Below are positions 36,546 through 45,158 of a stretch of 64,000 nucleotides of DNA, in pieces; positions within the stretch are counted from its first letter, which is position 1, and every line of letters starts with the position of its first letter. Location: NCBI RefSeq assembly GCF_034661295.1, contig NZ_CP141062.1, positions 1,674,001 to 1,738,000 of the forward strand, read 5' to 3'. Made by a program: the position numbers and the translations under genes. The notes under the pieces are model-generated. The model saw nothing but the letters and a program-made list of their open reading frames with translations, was not told the DNA's origin and searched no databases. The DNA is from Faecalibacter sp. LW9 (GTDB taxonomy: Bacteria > Bacteroidota > Bacteroidia > Flavobacteriales > Weeksellaceae).

Positions 36546-37286
36546 ATGGCAAAAGTAAATGTAAAGGACTTATTAAATGCAGGTGTGCATTTTGGTCACT
36601 TAACAAGAAAATGGAATCCGGCTATGGCTCCTTATATCTTTATGGAGAAAAACGGAATCCACATCATCGATCTTCACAAAACTGCAGTGAAGTTAGATGA
36701 AGCATCTGAAGCTTTAGGAAAAATTGCTGCATCTGGACGTAAAGTTCTTTTCGTTGCAACTAAAAAACAAGCAAAAGATGTTGTAGCTAAGCATGCTGAA
36801 GAAATCAACATGCCTTACATTACAGAACGTTGGCCTAGTGGGATGTTAACTAACTTTGTTACTATCCGTAAAGCAGTTAAAAAAATGAACTCAATCGATC
36901 GTATGAAAAAAGACGGTACGTTTGAGACACTATCTAAAAAAGAAAGATTACAAGTTGATCGTCAAAGATTATCATTAGAGAAAAACTTAGGTTCTATCGC
37001 TGATATGACTCGTTTACCTTCTGCTGTATTCATCGTAGATATTGTACGTGAGCACATCGCAGTTGCTGAAGCTAAAAAATTAGGTATTCCAGTATTCGCT
37101 ATGGTGGATACTAATACTGATCCTCGTTTAGTGGATTTCCCAATTCCTGCAAACGATGATGCTTCTAAATCTATCGATATCATCTTATCTACTGTAGCAG
37201 ATTCAATCAAAGCTGGTTTATCAACTCGTAAAGCTGAGAAAGAAAAAGCAAAAGAAGATAAAGGAGCTGAAACAACAGAAGCTTAA
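36546..37286 (+). CDS. rpsB: 30S ribosomal protein S2
   Basis: A 246-residue S2 with LLNAGVHFGHLTRKWNP at the start, YITERWPSGMLTNF (about 93) and PVFAMVDTNTDPRLVDFPIPANDDA (as the C-terminal core). A short Lys/Glu-rich tail follows. It needs S1-like and tRNA-channel contacts late in small-subunit assembly. It is paired with tsf as usual, but with a hairpin and a separate promoter in between. Confidence 0.97.
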   Translation: MAKVNVKDLLNAGVHFGHLTRKWNPAMAPYIFMEKNGIHIIDLHKTAVKLDEASEALGKIAASGRKVLFVATKKQAKDVVAKHAEEINMPYITERWPSGMLTNFVTIRKAVKKMNSIDRMKKDGTFETLSKKERLQVDRQRLSLEKNLGSIADMTRLPSAVFIVDIVREHIAVAEAKKLGIPVFAMVDTNTDPRLVDFPIPANDDASKSIDIILSTVADSIKAGLSTRKAEKEKAKEDKGAETTEA

Positions 37287-37325
37287 CATTAACTTGATGA
37301 TCAATTCATCGATATAATATACATT

Positions 37326-37362
37326 GTAGCTCCTACATCTTTTGATGTATGAGCTACTTTTG
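37326..37362 (+). terminator. Hairpin between rpsB and tsf, overlapping the tsf promoter
   Basis: A 14-bp stem with two mismatched positions (GTAGCTC-TACATC with GATGTA-GAGCTAC) and a TTTT loop. The 3' arm continues into TACTTTTG (37355-37362), a perfect TAnnTTTG -7 box for tsf, so the element ends rpsB messages and restarts transcription. Confidence 0.65.
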
Positions 37363-37404
37363 TTTGAATTTTAAAGTAAAAAATAATAAATAAAAAATAT
37401 TACT

Positions 37405-38229
37405 ATGAGCTACAAAGCAACAGCCGCTGAGGTAAGTAAATTAAGAAACGCAACTGGTGCGGGAATGATGGATTCTAAAAAAGCTTTAGAAGAAGCTGGT
37501 GGAGATTTTGACAAAGCAGTAGAGGTATTACGTAAACAAGGTCAAAAAGTAGCTGCTAAAAGAGCTGACCGTGAGTCTACTGAAGGTGCAGTTATCGCTA
37601 AAATTAACGCTGACGCAACTAAAGGTGTTGTTATCGCTTTAAACTGTGAAACTGACTTCGTAGCTAAAAACGAAGCTTTCGTAGCTATGGCTAACGAAAT
37701 TGCTGACTTAGCTTTAACAGTTAACACTAAAGAGGAATTATTAGCTTTACCATATGCTGGAATTACTGTAGCTGAGAAATTAACTGAGCAAACAGGTGTT
37801 ATCGGTGAGAAAATCGAAGTTGGTGCATTCCAAGTAATCGAAGGTGCTTTAGTTAACGCTTACATCCACGCTGGAAACAAAATTGGTGCTGTAGTTTCTT
37901 TATCTGCTAATGTAGAAGGTGCTTCAGAAGTTGCTCGTGACGTTGCTATGCAAGTTGCTGCAATGAACCCAGTAGCTTTAGATGAGACTTCAGTTGAGCA
38001 ATCAGTTATTGATACTGAGTTATCAATCGCTCGTGAGACTTTAGTTGCAGAAGGTAAACCAGAAAACATGATCGAAAACATCGCTCAAGGAAAATTACAA
38101 AAATTCTTCAAAGAGAATACATTAGTTCACCAAGCTTCTATTAAAGATGGTAAAACTTCTGTTAAAGATGTAGTAAAAGCAGTTAACGCTGACTTAACAG
38201 TTACTGGATACATCCGTTATAGCTTATAA
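37405..38229 (+). CDS. tsf: Translation elongation factor Ts
   Basis: A 274-residue nucleotide exchange factor for EF-Tu. The UBA-like N-terminus is followed by the family signatures LRNATGAGMMDSKKALEEAG (residues about 12-31) and the TDFVAKNEAF segment that contacts EF-Tu. The length is normal. It has its own promoter 43 bases upstream, next to the rpsB hairpin. Confidence 0.97.
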   Translation: MSYKATAAEVSKLRNATGAGMMDSKKALEEAGGDFDKAVEVLRKQGQKVAAKRADRESTEGAVIAKINADATKGVVIALNCETDFVAKNEAFVAMANEIADLALTVNTKEELLALPYAGITVAEKLTEQTGVIGEKIEVGAFQVIEGALVNAYIHAGNKIGAVVSLSANVEGASEVARDVAMQVAAMNPVALDETSVEQSVIDTELSIARETLVAEGKPENMIENIAQGKLQKFFKENTLVHQASIKDGKTSVKDVVKAVNADLTVTGYIRYSL

Positions 38230-38258
38230 TAAATCGTAAGATTTTATAAATATATCAT

Positions 38259-38289
38259 AAAGTGATCTCAAATCGAGGTCACTTTTTTT
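38259..38289 (+). terminator. Terminator after tsf
   Basis: Stem AAGTGATCTC with GAGGTCACTT (one T-G pair), 5-base loop, T7. Confidence 0.8.
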
Positions 38290-38309
38290 ATTTGGTATAA
38301 GTTTTGGAT

Positions 38310-38339
38310 TTGTATAATTAATATAATTGTTTATATTTG
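38310..38339 (+). promoter_or_regulatory. Consensus promoter of the small T9SS protein gene
   Basis: TTG at 38310-38312 and TATATTTG at 38332-38339 are 19 bases apart, the preferred spacing of the Bacteroidota promoter. Predicted start about 10 bases before the ATG at 38356. Confidence 0.7.
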
Positions 38340-38355
38340 TTAGGATTACACGCTT

Positions 38356-38685
38356 ATGAAACACATTTTACTTTATATAACATTTTTGATATTATCTTTT
38401 TCAGCAGTTCAAGCGCAACAAAGCACATGGAGCAATACTGATCAAAATAATACATCATTATATCCTAATCCAGCTTCAAGTCAAGTTAACATAAAGTTTT
38501 CTCAACCGAATAAAGTTAGCTATGTCGCTATTTATTCTTTAATAGGGAATGAATTATTAAATAAAAAAGTAGATCAAAGTCCTAACTTTAAATTGAATAT
38601 TCAAAATTTAAAGAAAGGGAAATACATAGTTCGTGTATTTAATACTGATGGATCAACAGAAGCATTGTCATTAATTAAAAATTAA
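38356..38685 (+). CDS. Tiny secreted protein consisting mainly of a type IX sorting domain (type A CTD)
   Basis: A 109-residue protein: signal peptide (about 1-20, cleavage after AVQAQ), then about 15 polar residues. The rest is a type-A C-terminal sorting domain with the hallmark LYPNPASSQVNIKF (from about residue 36), YSLIGNELL and the final strand GKYIVRVFNTDG. Such domains direct proteins through the type IX secretion system. Here almost no cargo precedes the domain. It has its own consensus promoter and terminator, so it is a genuine unit. Function unknown. Confidence 0.8.
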   Translation: MKHILLYITFLILSFSAVQAQQSTWSNTDQNNTSLYPNPASSQVNIKFSQPNKVSYVAIYSLIGNELLNKKVDQSPNFKLNIQNLKKGKYIVRVFNTDGSTEALSLIKN

Positions 38686-38704
38686 TTTTTCAACAGAAAT
38701 ATAT

Positions 38705-38732
38705 AAGGTAAACGAAAGTTTACCTTTTTTTT
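38705..38732 (+). terminator. Terminator after the small T9SS protein gene
   Basis: Stem AAGGTAAAC with complement, GAAA loop, T8. Confidence 0.8.
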
Positions 38733-38891
38733 ATGCATAGCTGATTGCTAAAAAAAAACTCTCTTTGAGTCAATTTAATATTCTTTTATAAAGAAAAGTA
38801 GTATGCATAATATGCAGGAAATATATGAAATTTTAACAATGAAGTTATTTCATCAAGTATATCAACTTCAGACTTCTTGGAAATCAATCAT

Positions 38892-38922
38892 AAAAAAAGC
38901 TGTCAATTTTGACAGCTTTTTT
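38892..38922 (-). terminator. Terminator downstream of the endonuclease I gene
   Basis: Stem AAAAAGCTGTCAA with its complement, flanked by A7 (T7 on the minus strand), just past the stop at 38937. The preceding 38733-38891 holds no convincing gene. Confidence 0.8.
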
Positions 38923-38936
38923 CCTTCCTATTTAAA

Positions 38937-39989
38937 TTATTTTTTTATTAATTTTTTCGTAACGATTTTTCCATTTTCTAGATGAATGGTTACAATGTAT
39001 GTACCTGCAGGCAATTCTGCGATAGAAAATGTACGTTTTAAATCGGATTTGACTAATGCTCCGCTAATATTATAAAGGTTAGCAGATTTAAAGTTTTTTA
39101 CTTCAATCGTAGCGATATCCGAAGTAGGATTCGGTGTGATGTTAACACTTATTTCTTCTGGGATATAGTTTGTAGTAGATAGTTCAACCCAATTATTTTG
39201 TGCAACATCACCACCCCAAGTTAGGGTTGCTAAATAAGGATTATCAATAAATGGATTTCTGTTCCCTTGTGCTTCATAAATCACTTCATTACGTACTAAT
39301 TCGTACTCTGAAGGAGGATCCATAGCATTCCATTTCAAGAACAAGTCAGGCATTTCAGGCGAAAAAGTATTAGTACTGTTCCACACAACATTGTTAGCGT
39401 TTGTCACTTGTACACCTTCTTGATTATAACGAATATGCATGTACATTAAAATTCGAGCAACATCTCCAATCCATTCGTCACCTGGATAAAATCCATTACC
39501 TTGAATAATGGCAGAATTTCCTCTTCCATCTGTATAAGGTAAATTACTTCGGCTAGAATTCATTTCACGGTCTACAGCTCTCAAATTATGCGCATCTGTA
39601 CCTGGTCCTGCTGGTGAAGTTTTTAAAGGGGGGCTTGCTAATGATTTAGGAAAAACATGTTCTCTTTCCCATCGTCCTATACAGCTTCCACAACCTCCTG
39701 TATTTCTTTCATGTTTAGATCTTGTACGATGATTTTTTGCAACACTATTATCATCAAATCCGTAGATTAATAATACATTATTGCTATTTTCAGGATCTAA
39801 ATCTGATACAACTAACGCATCCCATACACCTGGCGTATACGTTAGTTTGTTGCGATGTGTAGCGATAACTAAATCACTAAGTTCAGCTTGTAAATCCCGA
39901 TTGTTAGCTGTAAAATCGATTCCATCATAATACTCTGGAATCTGTGCATTAACGCAAAATGGTAGTAATAAAAATAAAAATTTCTTCAT
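38937..39989 (-). CDS. Secreted endonuclease I family nuclease with type IX sorting domain
   Basis: A 350-residue extracellular nuclease. After a short signal peptide (about 1-15) comes an endonuclease I (His-Me finger) domain with WEREHVFPKSLA, whose His is catalytic, and DAHNLRAVDREMNSSRSN (about residues 110-155). A type-A C-terminal sorting domain follows from about residue 275 (NITPNPTSDIATIEV to the YIVTIHLENG end). It probably digests extracellular DNA or RNA for nutrition. It has its own promoter. Confidence 0.9.
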   Translation of the reverse strand: MKKFLFLLLPFCVNAQIPEYYDGIDFTANNRDLQAELSDLVIATHRNKLTYTPGVWDALVVSDLDPENSNNVLLIYGFDDNSVAKNHRTRSKHERNTGGCGSCIGRWEREHVFPKSLASPPLKTSPAGPGTDAHNLRAVDREMNSSRSNLPYTDGRGNSAIIQGNGFYPGDEWIGDVARILMYMHIRYNQEGVQVTNANNVVWNSTNTFSPEMPDLFLKWNAMDPPSEYELVRNEVIYEAQGNRNPFIDNPYLATLTWGGDVAQNNWVELSTTNYIPEEISVNITPNPTSDIATIEVKNFKSANLYNISGALVKSDLKRTFSIAELPAGTYIVTIHLENGKIVTKKLIKK

Positions 39990-40005
39990 TTGTTTGTAAA
40001 TTGCG

Positions 40006-40013
40006 CAAATGTA
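40006..40013 (-). promoter_or_regulatory. -7 box of the endonuclease gene promoter
   Basis: Minus-strand TACATTTG (TAnnTTTG), 17 bases before the ATG at 39989. Confidence 0.6.
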
Positions 40014-40065
40014 GAATTATAATATTGATAAAACTATGACATATAATTGGTTATAAGAGTTTTTG

Positions 40066-40947
40066 TTACATCAATGTTTTTGTAAACTGTTTTGGAGTAA
40101 TGCCGTATTTTTTCTTAAATGCTGAAATAAAGTGAGATGGGTTTTCATATCCAATTTCAAATGCTATTTCTTTTACTTTCATTTCTCCTTCTTCAAGACG
40201 TGCTTTTGCAATTTCTAACTTTTTATCCAATACAAATCCATAAACTGTATTGTTGTATAATTTTTTAAACCCATCTTTTAAAAGATATTCGGAAATCGAA
40301 TATTTCTCACTTATTTCTTTCAGCGTTGGAGGATGGATCAAATTTTCTAAAAGCATATTTCGAATTTCCTTTATTTTCTTAGCTTGAATATCATTGGAAA
40401 TAAAAGGGTTTTGATCTGTTTCTTCAATAGTAGGACTTGAAAAATAAAGGGTAAACAACTCGTACATTTTACCAATTAAATACAATCGTTCAAATTCTGG
40501 AGCCATTTTCATTTCTTCGATTTGTGATAATGCCAATTGAATTGGAGCAGTAAATATCTTTTCTTGATAGAATTGATTCAAATTTATATTCGAAATAAAA
40601 TTATCTTGAATTCCATGCTCAGCAAACAGTTGATAAAGCTTTTCTATTTTTAGAACGACAATACAAACTTTACTATCAGCATTTATATTTAAGTTTAGGG
40701 GAAGATCTAATGAAGGATAATAAAATAAAAAACTACGACCTTCGACTAAATTGATTTTATAAATACCATTATTAAAATTAAATGTCAATGAACCCTTTGT
40801 ACAGAAATAAAATTGTATATATCGCTTATCAATCCCTTTTAAAATTGTTTCTGTAGATGCTGTATTATTGTCTAATAGGGCGATAAAGACATCTTCAGAT
40901 ACTTTATATTCTTTTATTATACTTTTATGGGTATTTTTTATATTCAT
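40066..40947 (-). CDS. AraC family transcriptional regulator
   Basis: A 293-residue regulator. An N-terminal cupin-like sensing domain (about 15-160) precedes two helix-turn-helix motifs of the AraC type (about 195-293). The C-terminal signature is VKEIAFEIGYENPSHFISAFKKKYG as read around residue 255-280. It is divergent from hemA with 197 bases between the start codons, an arrangement I recall as conserved in flavobacteria. Control of hemA or of itself is a reasonable inference, but not shown. Confidence 0.9.
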   Translation of the reverse strand: MNIKNTHKSIIKEYKVSEDVFIALLDNNTASTETILKGIDKRYIQFYFCTKGSLTFNFNNGIYKINLVEGRSFLFYYPSLDLPLNLNINADSKVCIVVLKIEKLYQLFAEHGIQDNFISNINLNQFYQEKIFTAPIQLALSQIEEMKMAPEFERLYLIGKMYELFTLYFSSPTIEETDQNPFISNDIQAKKIKEIRNMLLENLIHPPTLKEISEKYSISEYLLKDGFKKLYNNTVYGFVLDKKLEIAKARLEEGEMKVKEIAFEIGYENPSHFISAFKKKYGITPKQFTKTLM

Positions 40948-40976
40948 AACATTTAATGAGTTTCGTCATATAAATA

Positions 40977-40999
40977 AGTGAAGTTCCATACGATTCACT
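40977..40999. promoter_or_regulatory. Inverted repeat in the araC-hemA divergent region, candidate operator
   Basis: AGTGAA (40977-40982) and TTCACT (40994-40999) with an 11-base spacer place the half-site centres 17 bases apart, 30 bases from the regulator's start codon. Short and unproven. Confidence 0.3.
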
Positions 41000-41118
41000 C
41001 TAAATAACGGATTTAGAACAAATTTAAGTATTAATTTATAATAATTCTAAAAAAGACTAAATTAACTTTTAGCGTTATTTTTTATGTTTAAAGGTATTTT
41101 CTCCTAAATGATTTGAAG

Positions 41119-41126
41119 TACTTTTG
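41119..41126 (+). promoter_or_regulatory. -7 box of the hemACDE promoter
   Basis: TACTTTTG matches TAnnTTTG and ends 18 bases before ATG 41145; it overlaps the upstream in-frame start codon at 41124, which is therefore rejected. Confidence 0.65.
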
Positions 41127-41144
41127 TATCAGTTTTTACAGATA

Positions 41145-42392
41145 ATGACAATTAGAGGAAATAAAGAAGAACAGAAATTTTACGTGGTAGGTATTAGCTA
41201 TGAAAAAGCTGATGCCGTTACACGTGGTAAATATACGTTTTTCCCAGAGCAGGTAGAAGCATTTACAAAAGATGCTCAAGACAATGGTCTTGAAAATTTC
41301 TTTGTAGTATCTACATGTAATCGTACAGAGTTCTATGGTTTTGCTGATAGCGAAGATCAGATTGTAGAACAATACTGTAAGTTTACAGAAGGTGATGCGA
41401 ATGAGTTTCGTCAATTTATGATGGTAAAAGAGGGGGAGGATGCGATTACGCATTTGTTCCGTGTATCATCTGGTTTAGAAAGTCAAATTTTAGGAGATTT
41501 CGATATTATCGGACAAATCAAAATTTGGTTTGTACGTTTCAAAAAAATGGGTGCTTCAAATGCTTTTCTAGAGCGTTTGGTAAATACAGCGATTCAGATT
41601 TCAAAGAAAGTAAAAAATGAAACTTTCTTAAGTAATGGTTCTGCTTCAGTAGCGTATTCAGCTGTCAATTTTATTCAAAAAACACAACCTGATTTAGCAG
41701 GTAAAAATATTTTATTATACGGTATAGGTAAAATTGGACGTAATACATGTACCAATTTAGTGAAACATTATCCTAATACTAAAATTACTTTAATCAATCG
41801 TACAAAGGCAAAAGCAGAAGCAGTTGCCCTGAAACACGATGTAGAAGTAAAAGATCATAGCGAACTTCAAGAAGAGTTAAAAAATACAGATATTTTAATT
41901 GTAGCTACAGGAGCATCTTTCCATACAGTTACAGAAGATATGATTCCTTTTGATAAGGAAATGACGATTATCGACATGTCAGTTCCAGAAAACGTAGTTC
42001 ATACATTAGCATCACGTGAGTCGATTCAATTAGTGAATGTCGATGGGCTATCAAAAATGGTAGATGATACAATCGCTCAGCGCCGTACTGCGGTGCCTGA
42101 GGCGATTGCAATTATCGAAGAGTATTCAAATGAATTCTACGAATGGTTAGAAAATCGTGAGTTGGTGCCTGCAATTCAATCGTTCAAAAGTCGTTTAGAA
42201 TTTCTACAACAACATGAATTAAATAACTTAAGAAAGGATAATATCGAGGTATCTGAAAACGAAATCATGTTAACGAATAAGTTAATGCAAAAGATTACTA
42301 ATCAATTTGCTTCCTTCTTAATCGAGAATCGTGATGATTCAAAAGAAACGATCGAGTTAATCGAGAAAATGTTTCATCTAAAACAAGCTTAA
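41145..42392 (+). CDS. hemA: Glutamyl-tRNA reductase
   Basis: Reduces glutamyl-tRNA to glutamate-1-semialdehyde, the committed step of C5-pathway haem synthesis. The 415-residue protein from ATG 41145 (MTIRGNKE) has the catalytic Cys in VVSTCNRTEFY and the NADPH-binding region NILLYGIGKIGRNTC (about 190). A C-terminal dimerisation helix follows. Starting at 41124 would put the -7 box inside the gene. It is first in hemA-hemC-hemD-hemE. hemL and hemB are not in the window. Confidence 0.95.
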   Translation: MTIRGNKEEQKFYVVGISYEKADAVTRGKYTFFPEQVEAFTKDAQDNGLENFFVVSTCNRTEFYGFADSEDQIVEQYCKFTEGDANEFRQFMMVKEGEDAITHLFRVSSGLESQILGDFDIIGQIKIWFVRFKKMGASNAFLERLVNTAIQISKKVKNETFLSNGSASVAYSAVNFIQKTQPDLAGKNILLYGIGKIGRNTCTNLVKHYPNTKITLINRTKAKAEAVALKHDVEVKDHSELQEELKNTDILIVATGASFHTVTEDMIPFDKEMTIIDMSVPENVVHTLASRESIQLVNVDGLSKMVDDTIAQRRTAVPEAIAIIEEYSNEFYEWLENRELVPAIQSFKSRLEFLQQHELNNLRKDNIEVSENEIMLTNKLMQKITNQFASFLIENRDDSKETIELIEKMFHLKQA

Positions 42393-42398
42393 TTCAAA

Positions 42399-43322
42399 AT
42401 GAAAACGATAAAAATTGGAACTCGTCAAAGTCCATTAGCACTTTGGCAAGCCAATAAAGTGGCTTCTTTGCTAGAGGCAAAAGGATGTGATGTAGAAATT
42501 GTTCCAATTACTTCAGAAGGGGATAATAATTTAAAACACCCCATTTATTCTTTAGGTTTAACCGGAGTTTTTACACGTTCGTTAGATATTGCTTTAATTA
42601 ATGATAAAGTAGATATCGCCGTACACTCTTTAAAAGATGTACCAACCATCTTACCAGAAGGATTAGAATTAATCGCGTACCCAGAACGTGCTAATTCTCA
42701 CGATATCTTAGTCTATAAATCAGAAGAAATTTTTGAAAAAGAACACCGTACGATTGCGACAGGTTCTTTGCGTCGTAAAGCATTCTGGAACCATAAATAT
42801 CCAAACGATACAGTTGTTGATTTACGTGGGAATGTACAATTACGCTTACAGAAATTAATCGATAACGATTGGGATGGGGCTGTATTTGCTTTTGCAGGAT
42901 TAGATCGTGCTGAAATTTTAGAAGAATTAAAAGCAAAAGGTCTTCATTATAAAATCATCGATTGGATGGTGGCAGCACCTTCGCAAGGAATTTTAGGAAT
43001 TGTTGCAAAACAAGGTTTCGAAATGCCCAATTTAAATGATGAGGAGTGTGAAATATATGCGACTGTTGAACGTCAATTTTTAAATGTTTTAGAAGGAGGT
43101 TGTACAGCACCAATTGGAGCCTTGGTAGAACCAAAATCAGAAAATACCTATTCTTTTAAAGGAGCAGTTCTTTCAATTGATGGTCAAGAAATATTGACCA
43201 TTGAAGAAGAGTTTTCAAAAGAAGAATATCAAAATAAAGGTCGTGAATTTGCGGAAGCGTTAATCGCTCAGGGGGCAGGTGAAATGATCACAAAAATTAA
43301 AGAAGAAATCGGACAACGATAA
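42399..43322 (+). CDS. hemC: Hydroxymethylbilane synthase (porphobilinogen deaminase)
   Basis: Joins four porphobilinogens into hydroxymethylbilane. The 307-residue protein begins with IGTRQSPLALWQAN, has VHSLKDVPT and SLRRKAFW cofactor-binding motifs. The dipyrromethane-attachment Cys is in LEGGCTAPIGA (about residue 237). The length is normal. It begins 6 bases after hemA and its stop overlaps the hemD start (TAATG). Confidence 0.96.
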   Translation: MKTIKIGTRQSPLALWQANKVASLLEAKGCDVEIVPITSEGDNNLKHPIYSLGLTGVFTRSLDIALINDKVDIAVHSLKDVPTILPEGLELIAYPERANSHDILVYKSEEIFEKEHRTIATGSLRRKAFWNHKYPNDTVVDLRGNVQLRLQKLIDNDWDGAVFAFAGLDRAEILEELKAKGLHYKIIDWMVAAPSQGILGIVAKQGFEMPNLNDEECEIYATVERQFLNVLEGGCTAPIGALVEPKSENTYSFKGAVLSIDGQEILTIEEEFSKEEYQNKGREFAEALIAQGAGEMITKIKEEIGQR

Positions 43323-43999
43323 TGATTAAAAGTATATTGTTTACAAAAGAAATTGATAAAGATTGGTTGATCGAGCAATTGGGTTCGGATGTATTCATTG
43401 AAACCATTCCATCTTTACACATTTCTTTAACAGATCAACAGGAGATTAATTCTCAATTGAATCCAAACAGTAAACAATTTTTAATTACAAGTCAGAATTC
43501 AGTACAAGCCATTAAAGGTTTACAACTAGAAGGCGATTTTTATGCCGTTGGTAAAAAGACTGCACAGAAATTAAGAGATGTAGGCTTCAATGTCGTTTTA
43601 GTAAAAGATTATGCACAAGAATTGGCAGATGAAATTTTAAAACGTGAAGTAGGGAAGGAGTGGAATTTCTTTTGTGGAAATACTCGAAGAGATGTTTTAG
43701 TTGATGTGTTATCACGTCATGGACATCATTTAAATGAGATTATCACCTATCAATCTCAACCTATTGAAAATAAAATGAGTCAAGTATTTGATGCGTATGT
43801 TTTCTTTAGTCCTTTGTCTTTTCAAGCCTTTGTAAAAAACAACCAAATTCCATCGGAATCCACTATTTTTACCGTAGGAAAAACAACGACTCACGCAGTC
43901 GAACAAGTTTATAAACATCATACCATCATCACCGCAAATATTCCATTGGTCGAGGTGGTTGTTAACCAGATAAAAGATAGCATAAATGATAAAAAATGA
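43322..43999 (+). CDS. hemD: Uroporphyrinogen-III synthase
   Basis: Cyclises hydroxymethylbilane with D-ring inversion. HemD sequences diverge strongly. This 225-residue protein keeps the two-domain pattern with [14 protein letters not shown] (about 57-70), [29 protein letters not shown] and the [13 protein letters not shown] end motif. The position between hemC and hemE supports the call. It overlaps hemC by 1 base and hemE by 14 bases, suggesting tight translational coupling. Confidence 0.9.
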   Translation: MIKSILFTKEIDKDWLIEQLGSDVFIETIPSLHISLTDQQEINSQLNPNSKQFLITSQNSVQAIKGLQLEGDFYAVGKKTAQKLRDVGFNVVLVKDYAQELADEILKREVGKEWNFFCGNTRRDVLVDVLSRHGHHLNEIITYQSQPIENKMSQVFDAYVFFSPLSFQAFVKNNQIPSESTIFTVGKTTTHAVEQVYKHHTIITANIPLVEVVVNQIKDSINDKK

Positions 44000-45014
44000 T
44001 TTGCTTTTAAGAGCATTAAAAGGAGAAGAATTACAACGTCCACCGGTATGGATGATGCGTCAAGCAGGACGTTATTTACCAGAATTTATTGCTTTAAGAG
44101 ATAAGTATGATTTCTTTACACGTTGTCAAACGCCAGAATTAGCAGCTGAAATTACAGTACAGCCAATTCGTCGTTTTCCTTTAGATGCTGCAATTATTTT
44201 CTCAGATATTTTAGTAGTTCCTCAAGCCATGGGAATGGATTTCGAAATGAAACCAGGCGTAGGTCCATGGTTAGAAAATCCAATTCGTACATTACAAGAT
44301 GTAGAAAACATTCCAGTTGTAGATGTAGAGGAAGAGTTAGGATACGTTTATGCTGCAATGGATTTAACAAAGAAAGAATTAGATAACAATATTCCATTAA
44401 TTGGATTTGCTGGTTCACCTTGGACAATTTTATGTTATGCAGTAGAAGGTAGAGGGTCTAAATCATTTGATATTGCAAAATCATTCTGTTTCAAAAAACC
44501 TGTAGCTGCTCATATGCTGTTGGAAAAAATTACACAAACAACAATTGATTACTTATTAAAGAAAGTAGAGCACGGAGCTAATGTAATTCAAATCTTCGAT
44601 TCTTGGGGAGGTATGTTATCACCAGCGGATTACGATGAATTCTCTTGGAAATATATCGAAAGAATTGTAGACGAAGTCTCTAAAGTTGTTCCTGTTACAG
44701 TTTTCGCTAAAGGATGTTGGTTTGCCTTAGAAAAAATGGCTGATTCTAAAGCTTCTGGATTAGGCGTAGATTGGACGATTACTCCAAAATTAGCGCGTCA
44801 ATTTACAGGAAATAAGAAAACCTTACAAGGAAACTTTGATCCATCGCGTTTATTATCAACACCAGAAACGATTCAAAAAATGGTGAAAGAAATGATCGAT
44901 GGTTTTGGTACAACCAAATACATTGCGAATTTAGGTCACGGTATTTTACCGAATGTTCCTGTAGAAAATGCACAAGCATTTATTGAAGCAGTAGTAAATT
45001 ATAAGAAAGATTAA
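43986..45014 (+). CDS. hemE: Uroporphyrinogen decarboxylase
   Basis: Removes four acetate carboxyls to form coproporphyrinogen III. The 342-residue protein has the N-terminal signature [16 protein letters not shown] with the catalytic Arg, [13 protein letters not shown] with the conserved Asp, and [16 protein letters not shown]. The length is standard. Its start overlaps hemD by 14 bases. It is the last gene of the hem operon, ended by a strong hairpin. Confidence 0.96.
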   Translation: MIKNDLLLRALKGEELQRPPVWMMRQAGRYLPEFIALRDKYDFFTRCQTPELAAEITVQPIRRFPLDAAIIFSDILVVPQAMGMDFEMKPGVGPWLENPIRTLQDVENIPVVDVEEELGYVYAAMDLTKKELDNNIPLIGFAGSPWTILCYAVEGRGSKSFDIAKSFCFKKPVAAHMLLEKITQTTIDYLLKKVEHGANVIQIFDSWGGMLSPADYDEFSWKYIERIVDEVSKVVPVTVFAKGCWFALEKMADSKASGLGVDWTITPKLARQFTGNKKTLQGNFDPSRLLSTPETIQKMVKEMIDGFGTTKYIANLGHGILPNVPVENAQAFIEAVVNYKKD

Positions 45015-45038
45015 GATAAATATTCTCATATTTTTTTT

Positions 45039-45066
45039 TAAGAGCTCTTAAGGAGCTCTTTTTTTT
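45039..45066 (+). terminator. Terminator after hemE
   Basis: Stem AAGAGCTC with complement, 5-base loop, T8, preceded by a T10 run. Confidence 0.8.
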
Positions 45067-45158
45067 ATGGTTTTAACATAAAATTGATGAATATCTCTTT
45101 CATATTCAGAGTTATTTACTATATTTTAGCAATAATAAATCACATCATACAATATCTA

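Noticed and set aside
38803-38985. 60-residue plus-strand open frame
   Set aside because: It runs across the endonuclease terminator and into the 3' end of the endonuclease gene on the other strand, has no promoter or family resemblance, and is low in complexity.
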